Of a stretch of DNA of 64,000 nucleotides, positions 42,894 through 51,657 are shown piece by piece (within the stretch, counting starts at the first letter, position 1; every line of letters starts with the position of its first letter). Source of the DNA: Flavobacterium bizetiae (GTDB taxonomy: Bacteria > Bacteroidota > Bacteroidia > Flavobacteriales > Flavobacteriaceae); NCBI RefSeq assembly GCF_902804475.1, contig NZ_CADCSU010000103.1, positions 24,548-88,547 on the forward strand, read 5' to 3'. Below the pieces are notes generated by a model that did no database searches, had not been told where the DNA came from, and worked only from the letters and a program-made list of their open reading frames with translations. Both the position numbers and the translations under genes were made by a program.

Positions 42894-44121
42894 CGTTCAA
42901 TTTAAACTTTTTAACCACCAACGCGGAGTTGGTTCCTCCGAACCCGAAGGAATTGGACAAAAATATGTCAAATTTTTTGTTTATAGTAGTTTTGACCAAA
43001 TTTAATTTGGCAGCATCTTCGTCAGGATTGTCTAAATTGATGTTGGGTGCAATGAAATCGTGCTGCATCATTAAGATCGAGTAGATTACTTCGCTGGCTC
43101 CGGCCATCCAACATTCATGTCCTGTCATTGATTTTGTAGAACTTACATACGGATTTTTCTCGCCAAAAACTTCAAAGATAGCTTTGGCTTCATTGCCGTC
43201 TCCTACAGGTGTTGAGGTCGCGTGAGCATTTATATAATCAATATCAGTTGCTTTTAATTGGGCATCATCCAGCGCTCGTTGCATGGCTATAGACGGACCT
43301 TCGACATTGGGCGTCGAAATGTGTCCTCCGTTTGATGAAAATCCGTAACCTGAAACTTCGGCAATAATGGTAGCGCCTCTTGCAATCGCAGATTCATAAC
43401 TTTCGAGAATTAAAGTAGCACCACCACCACTAGGGATTAATCCGTCACGATCAGCATCAAATGGACGGGAAGCTTTTTCAGGTTCATTTTCTCTATTTGA
43501 AAAAACGCCTAAACCATCAAAACTGCTCATCGCATATTTGTTGATTTCCTGAGCGCCTCCGGTAATAATAATATCCTGAAATCCGCTTTTTATTAAAAAA
43601 TAAGCCAGACCTATAGAATGCGAACCACTGGCACAAGCAGCACTTATGGTAAGATTGATGCCGCGGAGCTTAAAAATCGTAGATAAATTCATCGTTACGG
43701 TAGAATTCATCGATTTAAAAATGGCTCCCGAACCTATTAATGCGGTATCTTTTTTCTCTCGAACAATATCTGTTGCTTCGATAATAGCTTTTGAGACACT
43801 ATCGTTTCCGTACATAATTCCCACTTCGCGAGTATCGAAAAAAGCGTCGTCTATATTCGCATTTTTCAAAGCCTCGATTGTGGCCATATAAGCATACTCG
43901 GTTTCTTCACCAATGCTCATACGCTGTCTGCGGGTTAATAAATTTTTTAAATCTGCTTTCGGAACCATTCCCGTAAGGGCAGACTGAAAACCAAATTCTT
44001 TTCTTTCAGGATCAAACTGAATACCAGATTTTCCGTTGTATAAAGAATCTTTTACTTCTTCTAAAGAAGTTCCGATACAAGAATAAATTCCCATTCCAGT
44101 AATTACTACTCTCTTATTCAT
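42886..44121 (-). CDS. Beta-ketoacyl-ACP synthase
   Basis: 411 residues, full KAS I/II length. The Cys near residue 163 is in ISAACASGSHSIG; the first His in NAHATSTPVGDGNEA; the second in STKSMTGHECWMAGASE, so the triad is complete. N-terminal VVITGMGIYSCIG is typical. It forms a module with the ACP and FabG next to it and probably builds the polyene or starter. Confidence 0.9.
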   Translation of the reverse strand: MNKRVVITGMGIYSCIGTSLEEVKDSLYNGKSGIQFDPERKEFGFQSALTGMVPKADLKNLLTRRQRMSIGEETEYAYMATIEALKNANIDDAFFDTREVGIMYGNDSVSKAIIEATDIVREKKDTALIGSGAIFKSMNSTVTMNLSTIFKLRGINLTISAACASGSHSIGLAYFLIKSGFQDIIITGGAQEINKYAMSSFDGLGVFSNRENEPEKASRPFDADRDGLIPSGGGATLILESYESAIARGATIIAEVSGYGFSSNGGHISTPNVEGPSIAMQRALDDAQLKATDIDYINAHATSTPVGDGNEAKAIFEVFGEKNPYVSSTKSMTGHECWMAGASEVIYSILMMQHDFIAPNINLDNPDEDAAKLNLVKTTINKKFDIFLSNSFGFGGTNSALVVKKFKLNDE

Positions 44122-44160
44122 CGTCTTTCAAAGTGTTTTGTAATTTTTTTAATTTCGCAA

Positions 44161-44178
44161 TCCCGATAGCTATCGGGA
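44161..44178. repeat. Third copy of the CCCGATAGCTATCGGG palindrome
   Basis: The perfect palindrome TCCCGATAGCTATCGGGA lies in the 172-base spacer between FabG and the ketosynthase. The flanks (GCAAAGC, CTTCGCGTCTTTGCG) resemble those of the copy at 3374-3393. Confidence 0.85.
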
Positions 44179-44293
44179 GCAGAGCCGCAAAGCTTATTCT
44201 TTTTTTAAGTTTTTAATAAAACTTTGCAGCTTCGCGTCTTTGCGAGCAATTTTTGACGTTTAAAAAAATCTCGCAAACGCGGAAGAAATATTT

Positions 44294-45025
44294 TTAAGAA
44301 TAAATTCCTCCGTTTATATTGATAATCTCGCCTGTAATGTAGCTTGCTTTTTTTGAAATCAAAAAGCTTACCAAATCTGCCACTTCTTCGGCTTCGCCAA
44401 AACGATTTACCGGAATTAGTTTTAATAATTCTTTTTCGTCGAGTTGGCTTGTCATGTCGGTTCTTATAAAACCTGGTGCTACAGCATTTACAGTAATATT
44501 TCGTTTGGCAACTTCCTGAGCCAATGCTTTTGTAGCTGCAACAATTGCCCCTTTTGCTGCCGAATAATTGGTTTGTCCGGCTGTTCCTTTTACTCCTGAA
44601 ACCGAAACGATATTGACGATTCGGCCATATTTATTGCGTAACATTTTTTGAATCAAAAATTGTGTTACATTAAAAAATCCGTTTACGCTTGTGTTCATAA
44701 CGCCGTTCCAGTCTTCGGGAGTCATCCACATAAAAAGACCATCTTTTGTAATTCCGGCGTTGTTTACAATTGCTTCTACAATCGCTTCAGGATTGGCGTC
44801 CTGCCATTGCGTTAATATTTTTTGTACTTCTTCGAAATTAGAAACATCAAAACCTAAGATTTCTCCGGTGGCTCCTAATTTTTGTATTTCCTGAAGTGTT
44901 TCTTCAGCTGCTGTTTTATTCGAGTGGTAATTAATCAGGATATGATAATTTGCATCTACGGCTAATTTTTTACAAATAGCACTTCCAATTCCTCGTGAAC
45001 CGCCAGTTACTAATACACATTTCAT
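44294..45025 (-). CDS. fabG: 3-oxoacyl-ACP reductase
   Basis: 243 residues from the ATG at 45023-45025; a longer frame to 45055 overlaps a terminator hairpin and is less likely. SDR features: VLVTGGSRGIGSAI (NADPH site), NNAGI, and the catalytic Ser with YSAAKGA (Tyr-x3-Lys). This is the FabG type: it reduces the beta-keto group of the ACP-bound chain. It is the first gene after the tal/WG unit, followed by a ketosynthase and an ACP, together a complete elongation module with a dehydratase. Confidence 0.92.
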   Translation of the reverse strand: MKCVLVTGGSRGIGSAICKKLAVDANYHILINYHSNKTAAEETLQEIQKLGATGEILGFDVSNFEEVQKILTQWQDANPEAIVEAIVNNAGITKDGLFMWMTPEDWNGVMNTSVNGFFNVTQFLIQKMLRNKYGRIVNIVSVSGVKGTAGQTNYSAAKGAIVAATKALAQEVAKRNITVNAVAPGFIRTDMTSQLDEKELLKLIPVNRFGEAEEVADLVSFLISKKASYITGEIININGGIYS

Positions 45026-45053
45026 ATCTGTAGAATTTATTTTTTTATGGGTC

Positions 45054-45093
45054 AAAATAGGGTATCACTAGTAAAAAAGCGATACCCTATTTG
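45054..45093 (-). terminator. Terminator between the WG-repeat gene and fabG
   Basis: Inverted repeat AAAATAGGGTATC / GATACCCTATTT around a 14-base loop. On the minus strand it follows the stop of the WG-repeat gene by 22 bases and ends with TTTT, so the tal-WG unit probably ends here and fabG starts a new one. Confidence 0.75.
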
Positions 45094-45114
45094 TATTTTA
45101 TTGGTTAGTAGATT

Positions 45115-46377
45115 TTATTTTTTCTTTTTGGCTACTGGTTTTGTAGCCGTTTTTGTAGCTGGTTTTGTTTCAGACTTTGCTGCCGGTTTTGTTTCTGCTT
45201 TAGGTTTTTCAGCAGCCACTTCGCTTACAATATTTCTTTCTTTTGATTTCGAAAAAAGTTCAGCATTTTCAAACCATTGGTTGCTTAATACCGTTCCGTC
45301 AGGTCGTAAAAATCCCCATTTACCTTCGTTTTTTACTCTTGCAATGCCATCAATAAAACCTTTGTCTTGTTGTACAAACAAAGCAATTACGAAGCTATTT
45401 GCAGTAATGCCGTATTGAGTTGGTATTACCAATTTTCCTGATTCATTAATAAATCCCCAGTTTTTTTCTTTTACAGGAGCCAATCCGTTTGTACTGAAAA
45501 CTTCTGCATCGCTATAGGTTGGCGGAATAATAAAATCAGCTTTAGGATTGATGTATCCCCATTTAGACCCAATACAAACCGGAGCTAAATTTTTAGAGAA
45601 TGCTTTTGCTTTATCATATATAGGTAGAATAGTCCAGTTTCCTTTGATGTCAATAAAACCAATTTTACCACCTTTTCTGGCATACGTTAAATCCTGAGTT
45701 TCAAAATCCCAGATTTTGTCAGCGCCATCCACTACAATAAAGTTTCCGGAACTTACAAGTCCAAAAGTTTTGTCTTTTCTTGCCCAGGTTGTGTTTTTAA
45801 AATAATTTCCTATTTCGTCATAAACAGGTTCTACTAATTCTTTACCTGAAGTATTAATAATTCCCCATTTTTTATTGTTCTCAACTCTTGCATAACCATT
45901 TTCGAACGATTTGATCTGATCGTATTTTGGCTCTAAAACAATGGCCATTTTCGAATTGATTAACCCCACTTTTTTGCCTTGTCTTATAAAAGCAACACCA
46001 TCATTAAAATCAAATAATTTTTCAGTAGGCGGCGGAGTCTGTACTTCTCCTTTTGTATTAATATAAACCCAGTCCTTATCTTTTTGTACTACCGCAATTC
46101 CGCTGTTAAATTCTTTAGTGTCTTTAAAAGTAGCCGGAATTACCCATGTTCCTTTAGCATCAATAAATCCCCATTTACCATTATCTTCAACCGCTGCTAA
46201 ACCTTCAGAAAAGCTTTTGGCTGATTTATATTGAGGCTCAATTTTAAAGTTTCCATCTTTAGTGATATATCCAATTTTACCGTTCTTTTTAACTAAAGCC
46301 AATTCCTGACTATTAACAAATTGAATAAATAATACGAATAAAAAAATAAGTGGTTTTTTCATGATTTTAAGGTTCAA
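45115..46377 (-). CDS. WG-repeat protein with Lys/Ala/Thr-rich tail
   Basis: 420 residues. A short signal peptide (KPLIFLFVLFIQFVNSQ) is followed by about ten WG repeats: the pattern KWGFIDAKGTWVIP / FKDTKEFNSGIAVV recurs (for example KKWGIINTSGKELVEP, KWGYINPKADFIIP, NWGFINESGKLVIP, KWGFLRPDGTV). Such repeats form a beta-rich exported scaffold. The end is a Lys, Ala, Pro, Thr tail (ETKPAAKSETKPATK). No enzymatic residue is visible. It lies 23 bases after the ammonia-lyase gene and before a terminator, so these two genes form their own unit. Confidence 0.85.
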   Translation of the reverse strand: MNLKIMKKPLIFLFVLFIQFVNSQELALVKKNGKIGYITKDGNFKIEPQYKSAKSFSEGLAAVEDNGKWGFIDAKGTWVIPATFKDTKEFNSGIAVVQKDKDWVYINTKGEVQTPPPTEKLFDFNDGVAFIRQGKKVGLINSKMAIVLEPKYDQIKSFENGYARVENNKKWGIINTSGKELVEPVYDEIGNYFKNTTWARKDKTFGLVSSGNFIVVDGADKIWDFETQDLTYARKGGKIGFIDIKGNWTILPIYDKAKAFSKNLAPVCIGSKWGYINPKADFIIPPTYSDAEVFSTNGLAPVKEKNWGFINESGKLVIPTQYGITANSFVIALFVQQDKGFIDGIARVKNEGKWGFLRPDGTVLSNQWFENAELFSKSKERNIVSEVAAEKPKAETKPAAKSETKPATKTATKPVAKKKK

Positions 46378-46400
46378 TATTAATACTGTAAAATAAAGTT

Positions 46401-47921
46401 TTAACTGTTGATCAGATAATCTTTTACTTTTTGAACAAAAGGATACATCACCTGATCTTCTTTAAATGTAGGAATTATATTTCGAATATCGTCGTACCAT
46501 TTTTTAGTAACAGATGAAATTTGATCTTTTTGTACCAAATAATCAATTGCCTGAACGATTGTAATGAGTTCGATTGCTAAAACTTCAAAAGAATTTTCGA
46601 TTACTTTTGAGGTAATAACCGCAGCATTTGTTCCCATACTTACAATGTCCTGATTGTCATTGTTGTTTGGTATGCTGTGCACGTACATTGGGTTGGATAA
46701 CATTTGGCTTTCGGCAGTTGTTGAGGTTGCTGTAAACTGAACACCCTGCATTCCGAAATTGAATCCTAATGTTCCTAAGTTGACGAATGGAGGAAGAATT
46801 TCGTTGATTTTTGAGTTCAATAGATAATTCAACTGACGTTCTGCCAACATGGTTAATTTAGTAATAACAATTTTTAGTTTATCCATTTCAAGCGAAATAT
46901 AATCGCCGTGGAAGTTTCCTCCGTGGTAAACGTGTTTGTTTTTTACATCTATAATAGGATTGTCGTTTGCCGAGTTGAATTCGTCTTCAAGAATAGAAGC
47001 AACATTATTGATGGTTTCTAAAACCGGACCTAAAATTTGAGGTACACATCTTAAAGAATAATATTCCTGAACTTTTTCTTTGAAGATTTCTTCAGTGTTT
47101 TCTCCAGAATATAAATGGTCTTCTCTTTTACGGATCAAAGTACTGTCAGAAAGATTTTGTCTCATTCTTTGCGCCACTTCCTGTTGTCCTTTATGACGTT
47201 TGGTTTGGTTCAATTCTTCAGAGAAATGATCGTCGTATGCCTGAACCAATTCGTTTATGGCGCAAGAAGCTTTTAGCGACCAGTCTAATAATTTATTAGC
47301 GTGGTGTACATTTACAACTCCAATTCCGGTCATTACAGATGTACCGTTTATTAAAGCCAGTCCTTCTCTGATTTCTACCTGAATCGGTTTTAAGCCTTCA
47401 ATTTCGAAAACCTCCTGAGTTGGTCTTCTGTCTCCTTTATAAAAAACTTCGCCTTCGCCTATTAAAACTAATGCTAAGTGTGATAATTGTACTAAATCTC
47501 CGCTAGCACCTACACCACCGTGTTCAAATATAAGAGGCGTAATATCTCTGTTGATTAATTCTGCCATTAAGTGAATTACTGACGGATGAACCCCTGAGTT
47601 TCCTAATGATAAAGTATTTAATCGAGCTAAAATTGCAGCTTTTGCACAAACCGGACTCAAAGGTTTTCCTGTTCCTGATGAGTGACTTCTAATTAAATTG
47701 TATTGTAACTGAATTTGGTCAGACTCTTTAATGCGGTATTGCGCCATTGGCCCAAAACCAGTATTTACACCATATATTACTTTGTTTCCTGAAAATTCCT
47801 TCAGGAAATTGAAGCTTTCGTTTACTCGGTTTAAAACAGCATCACTTATCGAAACTTTGTTATTTCCAAAAATGATGGATTCGAATTCTGCTAAACTTAA
47901 ATATTCATTAATTGTATTCAT
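46401..47921 (-). CDS. Tyrosine ammonia-lyase (flexirubin starter enzyme)
   Basis: 506 residues of the aromatic ammonia-lyase family. The MIO-forming triad Ala-Ser-Gly is near residues 139-141 in GGVGASGDLVQL. YGVNTGFGPMA (with the catalytic Tyr) and NDNQDIVSMG are also conserved. The selectivity region reads LIRSHSSGTGKPL. The sequence is very close to what I remember of the characterised F. johnsoniae TAL, which forms p-coumarate from tyrosine. In flexirubin synthesis this supplies the aryl starter. It is the first gene of the minus-strand run, with a short divergent spacer to the halogenase-like gene. Confidence 0.93.
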   Translation of the reverse strand: MNTINEYLSLAEFESIIFGNNKVSISDAVLNRVNESFNFLKEFSGNKVIYGVNTGFGPMAQYRIKESDQIQLQYNLIRSHSSGTGKPLSPVCAKAAILARLNTLSLGNSGVHPSVIHLMAELINRDITPLIFEHGGVGASGDLVQLSHLALVLIGEGEVFYKGDRRPTQEVFEIEGLKPIQVEIREGLALINGTSVMTGIGVVNVHHANKLLDWSLKASCAINELVQAYDDHFSEELNQTKRHKGQQEVAQRMRQNLSDSTLIRKREDHLYSGENTEEIFKEKVQEYYSLRCVPQILGPVLETINNVASILEDEFNSANDNPIIDVKNKHVYHGGNFHGDYISLEMDKLKIVITKLTMLAERQLNYLLNSKINEILPPFVNLGTLGFNFGMQGVQFTATSTTAESQMLSNPMYVHSIPNNNDNQDIVSMGTNAAVITSKVIENSFEVLAIELITIVQAIDYLVQKDQISSVTKKWYDDIRNIIPTFKEDQVMYPFVQKVKDYLINS

Positions 47922-47957
47922 TAAACTGGTTTTGATTGTGCTAATTTAATTTTATTT

Positions 47958-47983
47958 ATCAAAATAAATGTAGTTATTTTGAT
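47958..47983. promoter_or_regulatory. Palindromic candidate operator between tal and the halogenase-like gene
   Basis: Perfect ten-base arms ATCAAAATAA / TTATTTTGAT around the loop ATGTAG, centred in the 101-base divergent spacer. On the minus strand a TACATTTG (47996-47989) fits TAnnTTTG as a -7 box for tal, placing the palindrome just downstream of that start. No regulator gene is next to it. Confidence 0.5.
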
Positions 47984-48022
47984 GATGGCAAATGTAGGTT
48001 AATAATTGATAATATTTTTAAT

Positions 48023-49273
48023 ATGATAAAGGAGTTTGTTGATGTTTTAGTGATTGGTGCGGGACCTTCTGGATGTGTGTCAGCATCTTATCTTCATAAA
48101 AACAATGTTAAGATAAAAGTAGTTGAAAAAACAAAGTTTCCAAGACTGGTGGTTGGCGAAAGTCTGATACCAAGAGTAATGGATCATTTTGCTGAAGCTG
48201 AGCTTTTTGAATGCCTCGATGCAATGAATTTCGAGAAAAAATTAGGAGCCCGTTTTATAAGAGGGGAAGAAATATGCGTTTTTGATTTTAGTAAAAAATT
48301 TGGAGAAGGCTGGGATTGGACCTGGCAGGTACCAAGAGCTGATTTCGACAATACAATGGCGCAGGAAGTAATTAGAAAAGGTATTGATCTTGAATTTGAA
48401 TCAGAAGTTTTAGAAGTTTCTTTTGAAGGTAAAAACTCTAAGACAATTGTAAAAGATAAAGACGGAAATCTAAAAGAAATTCACGCTAAATTTATCATCG
48501 ATTCCAGCGGATACGGACGTGTTTTACCAAGACTTTTAGATCTTGATACGCCTTCGCAATTAGATCCGCATTCTTCGATTTTTACACACGTAAAAGATAT
48601 AAACAGAACAGAAGGCGAGGAGGGAACTCAGATTTCTTTTGATATTCTGGAAACCGAAGTTTGGTTATGGGTAATTCCTTTCTCGAACGGAAATACAAGT
48701 TTAGGAGTTGTGGGACCAACAGACTTTATTAATTCATTATCTGAAAATAAAGACAATGCGGAGGCCTTGCGCAATGCGATTCAGAAATCAGATTATTATA
48801 TCAAAAGATTCAAAGGAACAGAGTTTTTGTTTGAACCGGTAAAACTGGAGAATTATTCAAGAGCGGTGAAAAGAATGTACGGAGATGGTTTTGCCTTAAC
48901 CGGAAATAGTTCTGAATTTTTAGATCCTGTTTTTTCGTCCGGAGTTGCTTTTGCAACCGAATCAGGAATGCTGGCAGCAAAATTATACCTAAAAGAATCG
49001 CAAGGAATCGAAGTAGACTGGGAAGTTGAATTTACAGAATATATGAAAAAAGGTATTGCGGTTTTTACCACTTACGTGAAAGAATGGTACACTGGAAATC
49101 TTCAGACTTTATTTTTTCACCAACCCGAAAATCCTGATGTAAAAGAAAAAATATGCTCGGTTCTGGCAGGGTATGTCTGGAACGAAGAAAATCCGTTTGT
49201 GAAGAAACATGATCATGTTATAGCAAATATGGCGTATTTATTGAATATGCAGAAAGAACAAAGCCCTGAATAA
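48023..49273 (+). CDS. Flavin-dependent halogenase-like oxidoreductase
   Basis: 416 residues. The FAD fold is at the N-terminus (DVLVIGAGPSGCVSASYL), followed by VEKTKFPRLVVGESLIP. The motif WLWVIP near residue 214 fits the W-x-W-x-I-P signature of flavin-dependent halogenases, which keeps them from acting as monooxygenases. LTGNSSEFLDPVFSSGV is the second FAD segment. Some flexirubins carry chlorine, so it may halogenate the aryl ring or the resorcinol; a hydroxylase function is an alternative. It is transcribed divergently from tal, and ends in a terminator. Confidence 0.8.
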   Translation: MIKEFVDVLVIGAGPSGCVSASYLHKNNVKIKVVEKTKFPRLVVGESLIPRVMDHFAEAELFECLDAMNFEKKLGARFIRGEEICVFDFSKKFGEGWDWTWQVPRADFDNTMAQEVIRKGIDLEFESEVLEVSFEGKNSKTIVKDKDGNLKEIHAKFIIDSSGYGRVLPRLLDLDTPSQLDPHSSIFTHVKDINRTEGEEGTQISFDILETEVWLWVIPFSNGNTSLGVVGPTDFINSLSENKDNAEALRNAIQKSDYYIKRFKGTEFLFEPVKLENYSRAVKRMYGDGFALTGNSSEFLDPVFSSGVAFATESGMLAAKLYLKESQGIEVDWEVEFTEYMKKGIAVFTTYVKEWYTGNLQTLFFHQPENPDVKEKICSVLAGYVWNEENPFVKKHDHVIANMAYLLNMQKEQSPE

Positions 49274-49290
49274 TCAGGGCTTTTTTTTAT
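49262..49290 (+). terminator. Terminator after the halogenase-like gene
   Basis: AGCCCTGA / TCAGGGCT stem with a four-base loop and eight T's. The stop codon TAA lies in the loop. Confidence 0.9.
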
Positions 49291-49729
49291 TAAAGACATT
49301 CCGTTAGGAATATTTTTATTTGAATGCTTTCAAAATAATTCATTCCGTTAGAAATGTTTCATTGGTAGAAAAAAAATGAAATTTGGTTATACGTTCCGTA
49401 GGAACGTTTGATTAATGTGGCAAATGTTTTGTTTTCATAAAATCAGGTGTCCCTACAGGACACATCGCGTAACGATATTATTTTTTTTCTACCGATGAGA
49501 TATTCCTAACGGAATATTTTTTATCTGAATGCTTTTTTAATAATTCATTCCGTTAGGAATGTTTCATTGGTAGAATCAAATTAGAATTGTGGTTATACGT
49601 TCCGTAGGAACGTTTGATTAACATGGCAAATATTTTTTCTACCAATGAAATATTTCTGCCAGAAATAAAAAAAGACCATCCTTTACAGACAGTCTTTCAT
49701 TCTTCAAAAAATAAATATTAAGTAAAAAA
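49274..49729. other. Repeat-filled spacer between pigment and fucose loci
   Basis: This stretch of 456 bases holds the halogenase terminator, the palindrome array at 49295-49670 and a small T/A-rich tail with another hairpin-like GACTGTCTGTAAAGGATGGTC sequence on the minus strand (49673-49695). No gene is visible in it. Confidence 0.75.
49295..49670. repeat. Array of short palindromes in two direct copies
   Basis: Two direct copies about 205 bases apart (49342 and 49547 for ATTCCGTTAGxAATGTTTCA; 49392 and 49598 for CGTTCCGTAGGAACG). Each has the palindromes CGTTCCGTAGGAACG and ATTCCGTTAGGAAT. Between them lie GTGTCCCTACAGGACAC (49449-49465) and a reversed ATTCCTAACGGAAT. At the end, CTACCAATGAAATATTTCTG is the inverted copy of the start. 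Such mixed palindromes are a form of REP-like element common in Bacteroidota. Confidence 0.85.
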
Positions 49730-50563
49730 CTATACTTCTAAATTATAAAAACTCACGGCGTTATTTCCCCAGAGAGCCTTTTGATCTGCAGTAGAAAACG
49801 ATGCAAAATAGTTTTCTACTAAGGCAATTACTGCGGAGTAATTGGCAGACAATAAACAAACGGGCCAATCGCTTCCGAACATTAAACGATCGCTTCCGAA
49901 GTTTTGAGTAACGATGTCAAGAGCGGTTTTAAAATCTTCCGGTTTCCAGTTGTGCCAATGCGCCTCTGTAACCAAACCTGAAACCTTGCAAAATACATTT
50001 GGTTTTTTTGCAATGTTTTGGATTGTTTTTTCAAATTCAGTAAAATCACTTTTCTTAAAATCAGGCTTTGCCAAATGATCAAGTACAAAACGTTGCTCCG
50101 GAAACTTTTGTAGGAACTGGGTAACAAAAGGCCAATTTTGAGCACCAATTAAAATATCATAAGTAAAATTATACTTTGCTAATTTGTCAATTCCGTTACA
50201 AAAGTCATTTCGAAGCATAAATTCAGGATCTGTTTCGGCCTGAAAAATATGCCTGAATCCTTTTAGTTTTTTAAAACCTGAAAAATATTCTAATCGTTCC
50301 TCGATATTTGGAGCTTTAAAATCGACCCAACCTACAACACCTTTTATAAAATCATTTTCACGAGCCAGTTCAAGCAAAAAATGAGTTTCATTTTCACTTT
50401 GATCTGCCTGAACCGCAATACAACCATCGAAATTGTTTTGACTTAAAAGCGGCTTCAGATCCTGAGGCAGAAAATCCTTTTGAATTACTGCCATTTCAGG
50501 AGTAATCCAGGCCTCTTTAATGGGATCGTATTTCCAAAAATGTTGGTGGCTGTCGATTTTCAT
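49730..50563 (-). CDS. L-fuconolactonase (amidohydrolase family)
   Basis: 277 residues. The N-terminus IDSHQHFWKYD holds the HxH metal motif, and LDHLAKPD, CKVSGLVTEA and FGSDWPVC (the last metal Asp) follow. This is the COG3618 amidohydrolase pattern found in L-fuconolactonase / L-rhamnonolactonase. It would open L-fucono-1,5-lactone to L-fuconate. The adjacent FAH, SDR and UxaA-type genes and fucP point to fucose rather than rhamnose. Confidence 0.85.
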   Translation of the reverse strand: MKIDSHQHFWKYDPIKEAWITPEMAVIQKDFLPQDLKPLLSQNNFDGCIAVQADQSENETHFLLELARENDFIKGVVGWVDFKAPNIEERLEYFSGFKKLKGFRHIFQAETDPEFMLRNDFCNGIDKLAKYNFTYDILIGAQNWPFVTQFLQKFPEQRFVLDHLAKPDFKKSDFTEFEKTIQNIAKKPNVFCKVSGLVTEAHWHNWKPEDFKTALDIVTQNFGSDRLMFGSDWPVCLLSANYSAVIALVENYFASFSTADQKALWGNNAVSFYNLEV

Positions 50564-50757
50564 TTATACATATTAATTGCAAATACAATTCTAAACCCGT
50601 TGGGTGTAAGATTTTAAACCCTCAAAAAAGGCGTTCACTTATTTAAAATTCGCATAGCTATGTGAAAGAAATGTATTTCTTTTTTGCATTCTTTTAGCTA
50701 AAAAAATCTATGTTTCTATGTGTTTATTTTTTTTAAATTATACCCAACAAGTAATTT
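50564..50757. repeat. Spacer with distant inverted arms and a GCATAGCTATG element
   Basis: GTTGGGTGTAA (50600-50610) and TTATACCCAAC (near 50739-50749) are inverted copies at the two ends. In the middle, CGCATAGCTATGTG is a small palindrome. No gene is present. It is a likely intercistronic element in the fucose operon. Confidence 0.5.
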
Positions 50758-51606
50758 TTAATACGCTACGGCAACTTGTTTACTGGTGCCTAATCCTTCA
50801 ATTCCTAACTCAATTACATCTCCCGGTTTGATGTAAACAGGATCTGGTTTTATTCCAAGTCCAACTCCCGGAGGTGTTCCTGTACTTACGACATCGCCTG
50901 GCAAAAGTGTCATGAACTGACTTAAATAATGAATTAGAAACGGAATTTTAAAAATCAAATTAGAAGTATTACTGTTCTGGAATTTCTTGCCGTTTACAGT
51001 AAGCCACATTGATAAATTGTTGACGTCTTTAATTTCATCGGCAGTAGCTAAAACTGGTCCAAGAGGAGCGAAAGTATCGCATCCTTTTCCTTTAGCCCAT
51101 TGCCCGCCACGCTCGATCTGAAAAGCTCTTTCGCTATAATCATTCAATAAGCAATAACCAGCAAGATAGTTTAGCGCATCTTCTTCGGCAACATAACTGG
51201 CTTTTTTGCCCACTACAAAAGCAAGCTCCACTTCCCAATCGGTTTTGTCGCTGTTTTTAGGAATGATTAAATTATCGTTTGGTCCGCATAGCGATGTCGT
51301 CGATTTAAAGAAAATAATGGGTTCTTCTGGAATTGCAGCACCAGTTTCTTCGCAATGATCTACATAATTTAAGCCAATACAAATAATTTTTGAAGGTCGT
51401 GCCACTGGCGAACCCAATCGGATATCGTTGCTTACTTCCGGAAAAGAAGTGTTGTTTTTTAAAGCTTCTTCTAATTTTGCAAGTCCGTCATTTTCAAAAA
51501 AAGCTTCGTTATAATCGGTTACTATAGACGAAACATCTATTCTTTTATCATTTATTAAAACTCCGGGTTTTTCCTGACCGGCTGCTCCAAATCGTATTAG
51601 TTTCAT
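50758..51606 (-). CDS. 2,4-diketo-3-deoxy-L-fuconate hydrolase (FAH family)
   Basis: 282 residues of the fumarylacetoacetate hydrolase family. IGLNYVDHCEETG, IIFFKSTTSLCGPND, DWEVELAFVVGKKA (metal-binding Glu), NDYSERAFQIERGGQW and VSTGTPPGVG are all family motifs. In the non-phosphorylating L-fucose route it would split 2,4-diketo-3-deoxy-L-fuconate into pyruvate and L-lactate. It sits between the lactonase and SDR genes. Confidence 0.87.
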   Translation of the reverse strand: MKLIRFGAAGQEKPGVLINDKRIDVSSIVTDYNEAFFENDGLAKLEEALKNNTSFPEVSNDIRLGSPVARPSKIICIGLNYVDHCEETGAAIPEEPIIFFKSTTSLCGPNDNLIIPKNSDKTDWEVELAFVVGKKASYVAEEDALNYLAGYCLLNDYSERAFQIERGGQWAKGKGCDTFAPLGPVLATADEIKDVNNLSMWLTVNGKKFQNSNTSNLIFKIPFLIHYLSQFMTLLPGDVVSTGTPPGVGLGIKPDPVYIKPGDVIELGIEGLGTSKQVAVAY

Positions 51607-51657
51607 ATTCTCTTTTTTTAATAGTATTGTATTTTTCTAACTCTAAAAGTTATTTTT

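Noticed and set aside
49295..49670. Insertion sequence remnant
   Set aside because: No transposase fragment is found and the layout consists of short palindromes, not of terminal repeats flanking a coding part.
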